DNA of 11,453 nucleotides from Chloroflexota bacterium (lineage in GTDB: Bacteria; Chloroflexota; Anaerolineae; Anaerolineales; DRMV01). Below are positions 1 through 5,832 of this stretch, in pieces; positions within the stretch are counted from its first letter, which is position 1; every line of letters starts with the position of its first letter. Position numbers and translations under genes: made by a program. The notes beneath the pieces were generated by a model that saw nothing but the letters and a program-made list of their open reading frames with translations, ran no database searches and was not told the origin of the DNA. The stretch spans positions 1 to 11,453 of the forward strand of contig JAADCW010000106.1 of NCBI GenBank assembly GCA_013154225.1. Reading direction: 5' to 3'.

Positions 1-257
1 GGGTTCCTTGGTGAGAGGGCTTCTTGTTGAAATGATAGCAGTTTGAGTAATTACTGTTTTGAGAGCGCTATAAGGGGGTTTTTGAAAATTGTGTTATTAG
101 CGTGTAATCGTTTGTGAATTTGAGTAGAGCCGTTGTATTGTTTCTCTTACGGGAGATAAAAAGGGAAGTTGCAGTGAAATAGGTAACGCGTGTGAGGTGC
201 GCGCGAAGAATTTTCTGGGGATGAGGAGTTTTATTTTTGAATAAAATCGTAGCAATG
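1..257. other. Non-coding leader region, no gene recognised
   Basis: No convincing reading frame, RNA gene or strong hairpin was found here on either strand. The composition is richer in A+T than the housekeeping genes downstream. A weak A/T-only hairpin (229-235 pairing with 240-246) lies near the end but has no G/C stem, so I do not call it a terminator. The stretch is probably the space between an unseen upstream gene and the promoter at 290-317. Confidence 0.5.
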
Positions 258-270
258 TGGAATGTTAAAA
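258..270. repeat. Upstream copy of operator-like half-site
   Basis: The 13 bases TGGAATGTTAAAA are the exact reverse complement of 317-329, so the two copies form a perfect 13-bp inverted repeat flanking the promoter at 290-317 with 46 bases between the arms. A third copy of the 11-base core, with one mismatch, lies at 330-340 in the same direction as this one. The arrangement resembles an auxiliary operator that could loop to the main site at the start point. An invertible promoter is an alternative, but such segments are usually longer. Confidence 0.45.
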
Positions 271-289
271 AATTAAAATCTTAAAATCC

Positions 290-317
290 TTGACACAAGA
301 AAAAGCGCGGTTATACT
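290..317 (+). promoter_or_regulatory. Sigma70-type promoter for the beta-helix/sortase gene
   Basis: A perfect -35 box TTGACA (290-295) is followed after 16 bases by TATACT (312-317), five of six matches to the -10 consensus. Transcription would begin near 324, leaving a leader of about 128 bases before the start codon at 452. The surrounding A/T-rich DNA, including A-tracts upstream at 265-287, would help a promoter of this kind. It is the best promoter match seen in the window. Confidence 0.7.
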
Positions 318-340
318 TTTAACATTCCAGAATATTAAAA
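317..340. promoter_or_regulatory. Dyad-symmetric operator candidate at the transcription start
   Basis: The arms TTTTAACATTC (317-327) and GAATATTAAAA (330-340) are inverted repeats with one mismatch around a two-base centre. The element begins at the last base of the -10 box and spans the predicted start near 324, a typical position for a repressor site. The same half-site recurs at 258-270. The binding protein is unknown and no regulator gene lies in the window. Confidence 0.5.
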
Positions 341-440
341 AATTGAAGATATTTTTTTGCTCTGTTGCCTTGAATTGCTCTGTATTATTCGTCGAAGTCA
401 GGGCTGTTTTTAATTTTCCCCTGGCATGTTAGCGTCTGTT

Positions 441-446
441 GGAGGT
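441..446 (+). promoter_or_regulatory. Ribosome binding site of the beta-helix/sortase gene
   Basis: GGAGGT lies five bases before the ATG at 452, which fixes that start. A ten-base direct repeat, CTGGCATGTT, occurs at 421-430 and again at 447-456 across the start codon. The first copy creates an ATG at 426 that has no Shine-Dalgarno sequence. Confidence 0.75.
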
Positions 447-451
447 CTGGC

Positions 452-3211
452 ATGTTGAGGCGTACTCCCTTTTTTGTGTTTTCCAAAAAAGTCTTTTGGT
501 TGGGAGTGACGATTTTGTCTGTTTTGGCTGTTGCGGGGGGATGGAAAATACATCGTACATGGGCAGCTGCTTACGTTGTAACCACGTTGGAAGACAATAC
601 AGTGGCAGACGGCGCGTGCAGTTTGCGAGAAGCCCTTGCTGCAGCTGACAATACGCCAGTCAATGACGACTGTGGGCCGGGCAGTCCCGCGGACGATACG
701 ATCACGTTTGCCTCTGGATTGAGCGGGACAATTTATTTAGGGAGTACATTAGAGCCTGCGAGCACAGTAACCATTGATGGGGATAATCGTATCGTGATTA
801 GTGGTGATAATGATAATGATGGACAAGGCGAGGTTCAACTTTTTAAACCCCGAAATGCTTACCCCCTCCCCACAGTGACATTGAGAAATTTGACTTTGGA
901 ATATGGTTACGCTGCTGAAGGTGGAGCAATTTACATTTCTTCTGGCTCTTTAGTAATCGAAAATTGTATTTTTAGAAACAATAAGGCCTCGTCTTATGGT
1001 GGTGCTATTATTTCATATGGGGCTTCAATTACTATTACAGGTAGTCAATTTAATTCAAACTCAGCCGGTAGTAATGGTGGTGCTCTTCGTAGTTTCAGTG
1101 GAAGTTGGAATATAGACAATACAATATTTGATAGTAATCGAGCAGATTCTGGCGGGGCTTTGTATTTTTCGTCTTCTTCGTTGACGATTACAAATTCTAC
1201 ATTTCAATACAATTACTCTGCTACTTCTGGGGGGGCAATTACAGAATTTAGCAATACTTCGGTTACAATTGATCACACAACGTTTTTGCAAAATACGGCG
1301 ACTTATGGTGGGGGAATTTATATAGCTTCAACTGTATCCCTCAGTGACAGTGTTTTCGATGGCAACAAGTCCACAAGTATTGGTGGCGGTGGTATTTATG
1401 CAGTAAGCGCGCAGTTAACGGCTACGAAAGTTACACTCAAAAATAATCAAACGACAGGTAGAGGTGGAGGAATTTATATTTCTAACAGTTCAAGTGGCGA
1501 TGTTGATGTCACCTTTGCAAACAGTACTTTTAGCAACAATTCCGGCGGTGATGGTGGCGCAGCCTACGTAGAAAGCGGTGACTTAACTTTGATTAATGTC
1601 ACTGTCGCAGATTCCCCAAATGGGAATGGTCTCCAAAATGGGGGCGGCACGTTGACACTTGCGAATAGTATTGTTAGTAATAATGCAGCAACTAATTGCG
1701 TGGGCACGATTACCGACAACGGAAACAATATTTCCAGTGATGGTTCGTGTGGGTTTACTGCAGCCAGTTCAATGAACAATACTGATCCGCAGTTAGGCAC
1801 GTTGACAGGCTCACCCGATTATTATCCCCTGCAGAGCACAAGCCCTGCCATTGATGCTGGCGATAATACGGTTTGTTCCGCTGCTCCGGTAAACAATGAA
1901 TCGGAAAACGGCGTGGCGCGGCCTCAAGATGGAGATTACAACGGTACCTTTATTTGCGATATAGGGGCATACGAGGCTTTGGGCGCACCGACGTGGACAC
2001 CTACACCTACAGATACCCCAACCCCGACGGCTACTTTTACCCCCGCACCTACTTCTACCCCGACGGCTACTTTTACGCCTACACCGACGGCAACACCAAC
2101 CCCGCTTCCCGCGAAAGCCCCTGCTGGGCAAATGAAAGCTGTAACGACCACTTGGCCGCGAGTCACGTGGCAGATGACATGGGCAAATATCTATAACACC
2201 GTAAACGTGAAAGTGCGCATTATTGGGCCAGTTCCATTACATAGTACATACGTCGCGGGAAGTTTGCGTTGTGAGTCAGCAGGTGGCACTATTGTGACTT
2301 CCTGTACATATAACGCCGCTCAAAATCACATTGAAGTTGAGGCGATTTTGGCTGCGGATTATGGCGGCACATTCTCGGCCTTGCCGTCGGGAGAAGGCCC
2401 GGTGGCTTCGCTCCTGCCGCCTGGCAGCTCGGCTGTTGGCGATTTTGCCATGCGCGGCACCGCCGGATTGCCAAGCCGCACCCTGGCCGCTTTGCAGGCG
2501 CCTTTGACGATTTCTTATCAGACTGTGGCGGCTTCAGGTACTACACAGTTGGTCAACCAAGGCTTGGCTTATTGGGATGAAAATCAGGATGGCGTAATTG
2601 ATGCCGCAGACCCCAATGTGGCTAACAACACGCCTGCCCTCACCGATGATCCTTCCCGAAATGGCACCAATGACCCCACCATTGCCATGCGTCCGGCTTT
2701 GCCGTTTACCGGCTTTGCTCCTCATCGCACCACGCTTTTGCCACCCAAGCCTCAGGAAAGCGTAACCGAAGATTTAGGCCAGGTGTGGATTGACATTCCA
2801 CGTTTGGGAATAAAATCCCAAATTTGGGGCGTGCCCGACATGGATGATCTCACCTGGCTGACAAGTGTGGGTTGGCTTTGGGGAAGCGCATTCCCTGGCC
2901 ACGAGGGGAACAGTGTGCTCACGGCACACAACTATCTTGCCACAGGCGCCCCAGGCCCCTTCGTGCACCTTTACACTTTGCACTATGGTGATACCATTCG
3001 TATCTATGCCTACGGCACGGTATATGAATTTACTGTGACCCAGGTATCGTATGTGGATCCTGAAGACAATTGGCCTTTGCACCCTATGGATGATGGGCAC
3101 GCATGGCTGACGTTGATAACCTGCCATCAATGGGACGATGCGGAAGGTGCGTACCGTTATCGCATTGTGGTGCGGGCTGTGTTGACGCGCTGGTATCAGG
3201 TGAGTGGGTAA
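452..3211 (+). CDS. Secreted CSLREA beta-helix protein with DUF11-like and C-terminal sortase domains
   Basis: This 919-residue surface protein is built from modules. Residues 1-40 have basic residues, a hydrophobic stretch (about 14-30) and a possible cleavage site after WAAA. CSLREAL (56-62) opens a right-handed beta-helix with nine GG-type turns beginning at residue 157. A D-P-Q-L to CDIGAYE segment (502-508) ends it. A Thr/Pro linker follows (514-552), then a DUF11-like region (about 561-740), an EF-hand-like loop (709-720) and LPFTG (750-754). The sortase domain runs from about 778 to the end, with the expected triad His826 (TAHNY), Cys891 (TLITC) and Arg904. The family cleaves LPxTG-like signals and transfers the product to an amine. 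The beta-helix is probably the displayed adhesin or glycan-binding part. No other hydrophobic anchor is visible. The gene is transcribed alone, between its own promoter and terminator. Domain calls rest on motifs; the biological role is inferred. Confidence 0.85.
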   Translation: MLRRTPFFVFSKKVFWLGVTILSVLAVAGGWKIHRTWAAAYVVTTLEDNTVADGACSLREALAAADNTPVNDDCGPGSPADDTITFASGLSGTIYLGSTLEPASTVTIDGDNRIVISGDNDNDGQGEVQLFKPRNAYPLPTVTLRNLTLEYGYAAEGGAIYISSGSLVIENCIFRNNKASSYGGAIISYGASITITGSQFNSNSAGSNGGALRSFSGSWNIDNTIFDSNRADSGGALYFSSSSLTITNSTFQYNYSATSGGAITEFSNTSVTIDHTTFLQNTATYGGGIYIASTVSLSDSVFDGNKSTSIGGGGIYAVSAQLTATKVTLKNNQTTGRGGGIYISNSSSGDVDVTFANSTFSNNSGGDGGAAYVESGDLTLINVTVADSPNGNGLQNGGGTLTLANSIVSNNAATNCVGTITDNGNNISSDGSCGFTAASSMNNTDPQLGTLTGSPDYYPLQSTSPAIDAGDNTVCSAAPVNNESENGVARPQDGDYNGTFICDIGAYEALGAPTWTPTPTDTPTPTATFTPAPTSTPTATFTPTPTATPTPLPAKAPAGQMKAVTTTWPRVTWQMTWANIYNTVNVKVRIIGPVPLHSTYVAGSLRCESAGGTIVTSCTYNAAQNHIEVEAILAADYGGTFSALPSGEGPVASLLPPGSSAVGDFAMRGTAGLPSRTLAALQAPLTISYQTVAASGTTQLVNQGLAYWDENQDGVIDAADPNVANNTPALTDDPSRNGTNDPTIAMRPALPFTGFAPHRTTLLPPKPQESVTEDLGQVWIDIPRLGIKSQIWGVPDMDDLTWLTSVGWLWGSAFPGHEGNSVLTAHNYLATGAPGPFVHLYTLHYGDTIRIYAYGTVYEFTVTQVSYVDPEDNWPLHPMDDGHAWLTLITCHQWDDAEGAYRYRIVVRAVLTRWYQVSG
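2021..2076 (+). repeat. In-frame direct repeat within the Thr/Pro linker
   Basis: A 20-base unit beginning ACCCCGACGGCTACTTTTAC occurs at 2021-2040 and again exactly at 2057-2076, with a 36-base period. It encodes the T-P-T-A-T-F-T part of the linker between beta-helix and DUF11-like region. The period is a multiple of three, so gain or loss of units would change linker length without breaking the frame. Confidence 0.75.
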
Positions 3212-3228
3212 GTCTGTTGAGTGATGTC

Positions 3229-3264
3229 AAATGCCCTGCCGTACACGCGGCAGGGCATTTTTGT
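3229..3264 (+). terminator. Strong intrinsic terminator
   Basis: ATGCCCTGCCG (3231-3241) pairs perfectly with CGGCAGGGCAT (3248-3258) around a six-base loop, and flanking A/T pairs lengthen the stem. A T-rich run follows directly (3258-3267, TTTTTGTTTT). It lies 18 bases after the stop of the sortase-fusion gene and separates that gene from the next unit. Confidence 0.9.
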
Positions 3265-3347
3265 TTTCTGGGTCGCGCCCTTTTTACAACCAAGGCGGTT
3301 TTAGCCGATAAGAAGATGCTTTTTTCCAAAAATTTTCTATTTTGTAA

Positions 3348-3370
3348 CAAATGCCCCCTTCAGGCATTTG
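3348..3370. repeat. Eight-base-pair hairpin overlapping a -35 box
   Basis: CAAATGCC (3348-3355) pairs with GGCATTTG (3363-3370) around a seven-base loop. No T-run follows on either strand, so this is not a good terminator. The right arm contains the first three bases of the -35 box at 3368, so it may be a protein-binding dyad, or it may be chance. Its arm resembles the start of the terminator stem at 3229. Confidence 0.4.
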
Positions 3371-3396
3371 ACCTCAGCGCCAACCTGGGCTAAACT
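3368..3396 (+). promoter_or_regulatory. Predicted promoter for the DUF429-DUF389 pair
   Basis: TTGACC (3368-3373) and TAAACT (3391-3396) are separated by 17 bases. Start of transcription would be near 3403, about 30 bases before the DUF429 gene. The strong terminator just upstream means this pair needs a promoter of its own, which supports the call. Confidence 0.55.
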
Positions 3397-3435
3397 GAAT
3401 GCAACGCGGTTCGCACAAGGGTAAGGACGGTGGAA

Positions 3436-4212
3436 ATGTGGTTGCCTTCAGTTTCTTATATTGGCGTTTTGCCCGCCTCGGGGCGGCCTTTGGCTTACGC
3501 GGCTTTGGATGGTGAACTCAACCTGCTGGCGTTGGGGCAGGGCGACCTCGCGGAGGTTTTGGCCTTTTGTGGCGGGCAGAAGCAGGCTTTGGTGGCTATT
3601 GCTTCGCCCCGCTCGCCTGCAAAGGGGCTTTTGCAGGATCCCGCTTATCGGGGAACTTTGGGCGCGCCCCTGCGGCCTGGCCGCTGGCAGCAGGGCCGTG
3701 TGGCCGAATTCCTTTTGCGCCAGCACAACCTGCGCATGTTGCCCACGCCTTCCGACGAAAGCGCCAGCCCTTCGTGGATGCGGCAGGGCTTTCGCCTGTA
3801 TCGTGAACTTGAACGCATGGGCTATCAGCCCTATCCCACCGAAGATGCTCCCCGCCAAACCCTGGAAGTCTATCCCCATGCGGCCTATGCCGCCTTGTTA
3901 GGGCATCTCCCCTTCCACAAAAACACCCTGGAAGGCCGCATCCAGCGCCAATTGTTGTTGCGCATTCAAGGCTTGGATTTGCCCGACCCTATGCGAATTT
4001 TTGAGGAATTCACGCGGCACCGCATCTTGCAGGGTATTTTGCCCACTGAGGGTTTGCATACTCCTGAGGAACTGGATGCACTCATGGCCGCGTTTACGGC
4101 TTATCGAGCGGGAACTTCGCCTCAAGAAGTTACCCTGATAGGCGACCCTTCTGAAGGGCAAATTGTCCTTCCTGTTGCCGAACTCAAATCGCGCTATGGC
4201 ATGACCGGGTAA
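3436..4212 (+). CDS. DUF429 family protein (RNase H-like fold), active site probably degenerate
   Basis: The product, 258 residues from the ATG, resembles the DUF429 family, predicted RNase H-like nucleases of unknown substrate. Supporting motifs are EVYPHAA (144-150), K162 with G-R at 167-168, an acidic-start helix D214-A-L-M-A-A-F-T-A, and G-D-P-S-E-G (236-241) ahead of a V-L-P strand. In the family as I know it, the first strand reads G-V-D and a later one V-A-I-D-A-P. Here these read IGVL (Asp replaced by Leu12) and VAIASP (Asp replaced by Ala56), which suggests loss of metal-dependent catalysis. A GTG at 3430 in the same frame could also start the protein, giving 260 residues, but AAGGA at 3423-3427 is eight bases from the ATG and only two from the GTG. 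The DUF389 gene starts four bases after the stop. Family assignment is from motif memory; biochemical function is unknown. Confidence 0.75.
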   Translation: MWLPSVSYIGVLPASGRPLAYAALDGELNLLALGQGDLAEVLAFCGGQKQALVAIASPRSPAKGLLQDPAYRGTLGAPLRPGRWQQGRVAEFLLRQHNLRMLPTPSDESASPSWMRQGFRLYRELERMGYQPYPTEDAPRQTLEVYPHAAYAALLGHLPFHKNTLEGRIQRQLLLRIQGLDLPDPMRIFEEFTRHRILQGILPTEGLHTPEELDALMAAFTAYRAGTSPQEVTLIGDPSEGQIVLPVAELKSRYGMTG

Positions 4213-4216
4213 CCCT

Positions 4217-5761
4217 ATGAAATCGCCGGAAATCGAGCCCCTTCCCCCCTCAGAAGAACGAGCAGAGCACGCGGCCAGCGTCAAGCCCCCTCGCCTGTCG
4301 CGGCGGATGCGTTTGTTGGGATGGTGGCGGCGGCAGATGCGCAGTGTGGATGCCAAACGGCGGGGCACGGTCATTGCGCAACTGCGGGAAGGCTCCCATC
4401 CTGATTTTGATTACTTCCTCATGGTGTTGCTTTCCAGCGTGATTGCAACCCTGGGGTTGTTGATTGACTCGGGCGCAACGGTCATCGGCGCCATGTTGGT
4501 CGCGCCGCTGATGACGCCAATTTTGGGTTTGGGGCTTTCTTCGCTTACGGGGGATGAGCAGTTGCTGAAAGACGCCACCACCGCGCTTTTGCGCGGCGCG
4601 CTGGTGGCGGTGTTTACTGCCCTGGTATTGACCCTCATCAATCGCCCCTTGCCTTTTGCCCCGCTGCAGCAAATGCCGCGCGAGGTGCTTTCCCGCACAC
4701 GGCCGGGGCCCATTGACCTGGCCATTGCTTTGGCGGGTGGTGCGGCCGCGGCCTTCGCCTGGGCGTTGCCTTCGGTTTCACCTTCCCTGCCTGGTGTGGC
4801 CATTGCCACCGCGTTGATGCCGCCGCTTTGTGTGGTGGGCATTGGCTTGGGCATGGGGAACTGGCAAGTGGCTGGCGGCGCGCTGTTGCTTTTCCTTACC
4901 AACGCCATTGCCATTGCCTTTGCTTCCATGACCGTGTTTTATATTTTGGATTTTGGGCAAATCACCCTTTTCCAAACCCGCAGTTTGAGCGATTTGCCCC
5001 GAACTTTGCGGCTTTCTGGCTTTTTGGTGGTGCTGCTTTTTGTGCCTTTGGCTTATTTGAGTGCGCGTTTTGTGCGCCAGGCCGCGGAAACCAGCCTGAT
5101 TGACAAGGTGGCCGCGGAGGAAGTGGAGCGCATTGGTGGCGAATTAGCTGGCATTCGGATTGACCGCGGGGGTGACGTGCTGCATTTGGCTTTGCAAATC
5201 CGCACTGAGCGCCCCTTGCGCTATGAAGATAGCCTGATGCTGCAAAGCCGCATTGCCGACAGGTTGGGCCAGCCTGTTTCCATTGTGATTGACCAAATCC
5301 TCTACACCAAACTGGATCCGCTCATTCCGCCCACACCCACGTTTACGCCAACCCCTGGGCCTTCCCCCACCGCGACCAACACCCCCACACCCACCAACAC
5401 GCCTACGCCCACCAACACACCTACGCCGACCAACACGCCTACGCCCACCAATACCCCCACGCCCACCGCGACACCTACGCCCTCGCTGGGGAAGGTGGCT
5501 AACACCCAATGGAGAGGCGTGCGTTTGCGCCAGTCGCCTAATGGCCCCATTATTGCAGTCTTGCCAGAAGGCGCACCTCTGCAGATTACCAACCAGATTG
5601 TCATCAGTGGCGGCTTGGTTTGGGTGCAGGTCATTGACGCCGAAGGCCGCGTGGGCTGGATGCCTTTGATGTACGCAGCCACCCTGACCCCAACGCCAAC
5701 CCCCACAGGGTCGCCCACGCCCGTTCTCAGCCCAACACCCACCCTCACGCCGACACCTTAA
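4217..5761 (+). CDS. DUF389 integral membrane protein with Thr/Pro linker and C-terminal SH3-like domain
   Basis: The 514-residue product starts with a basic cytoplasmic-looking segment (27-50) and continues with the DUF389 membrane domain. About seven hydrophobic helices lie near 65-83, 86-108, 123-141, 166-184, 190-211, 218-244 and 266-283. The family-typical G-A-T-V-I-G-A-M-L-V-A-P-L-M-T-P run is at 86-101. A charged segment follows (284-365), then a Thr/Pro linker (371-422), an SH3-like domain (about 427-490, with V-R-L-R and G-R-V-G-W-M) and a bare Thr/Pro tail to the stop. Basic N-terminus plus seven helices would put the SH3-like part outside the cell, where such domains often bind cell-wall material. 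DUF389 function is not established. The start follows the DUF429 stop by four bases and has no clear Shine-Dalgarno, so translational coupling is likely. Confidence 0.85.
   Translation: MKSPEIEPLPPSEERAEHAASVKPPRLSRRMRLLGWWRRQMRSVDAKRRGTVIAQLREGSHPDFDYFLMVLLSSVIATLGLLIDSGATVIGAMLVAPLMTPILGLGLSSLTGDEQLLKDATTALLRGALVAVFTALVLTLINRPLPFAPLQQMPREVLSRTRPGPIDLAIALAGGAAAAFAWALPSVSPSLPGVAIATALMPPLCVVGIGLGMGNWQVAGGALLLFLTNAIAIAFASMTVFYILDFGQITLFQTRSLSDLPRTLRLSGFLVVLLFVPLAYLSARFVRQAAETSLIDKVAAEEVERIGGELAGIRIDRGGDVLHLALQIRTERPLRYEDSLMLQSRIADRLGQPVSIVIDQILYTKLDPLIPPTPTFTPTPGPSPTATNTPTPTNTPTPTNTPTPTNTPTPTNTPTPTATPTPSLGKVANTQWRGVRLRQSPNGPIIAVLPEGAPLQITNQIVISGGLVWVQVIDAEGRVGWMPLMYAATLTPTPTPTGSPTPVLSPTPTLTPTP
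5375..5482 (+). repeat. Six tandem 18-base units encoding T-N-T-P-T-P
   Basis: Units begin at 5375, 5393, 5411, 5429, 5447 and 5465, each near ACCAACACGCCTACGCCC with mostly third-position differences; the sixth has GCG in place of AAC. They encode the Thr/Pro linker of the DUF389 protein. The 18-base period keeps the frame, so slipped-strand or recombination events would alter linker length only. Confidence 0.9.
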
Positions 5762-5779
5762 GCCCGTGCGGCTGCCCGA

Positions 5780-5788
5780 TGATATAAT
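5780..5788 (+). promoter_or_regulatory. Extended -10 promoter of clpC
   Basis: TGATATAAT combines a perfect TATAAT (5783-5788) with the TGn extension. The best -35 candidate, TTAAGC at 5758-5763, is weak and 19 bases away, as tolerated by extended -10 promoters. Transcription would begin near 5795, about 38 bases before the clpC ATG. I see no CIRCE inverted repeat and no CtsR-type heptad around it. Confidence 0.6.
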
Positions 5789-5832
5789 TCTTCTACACTA
5801 TCGCTCCCATTCCTGAATGAAGGACGACCCCC

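Noticed and set aside
258..329. Invertible promoter (phase-variation switch)
   Set aside because: The 13-bp inverted repeats do flank the promoter, but the segment is very short, no invertase gene is visible, and the right arm is part of a local dyad better read as an operator. Kept only as an alternative.
426..458. Ten-codon reading frame overlapping the start of the sortase-fusion gene
   Set aside because: It could act as a leader peptide, but it has no Shine-Dalgarno sequence, and its ATG is explained by the ten-base direct repeat CTGGCATGTT at 421-430 and 447-456.
3348..3370. Second intrinsic terminator
   Set aside because: The hairpin is clear, but no T-run follows it on either strand.
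4411..4929. Minus-strand open frames opposite the DUF389 gene
   Set aside because: These are reverse-complement shadows of hydrophobic-helix codons and of the Thr/Pro repeat (which reads as Val/Gly on the other strand).
5375..5482. CRISPR array
   Set aside because: The 18-base units are contiguous with no unique spacers and encode a Thr/Pro linker in frame.
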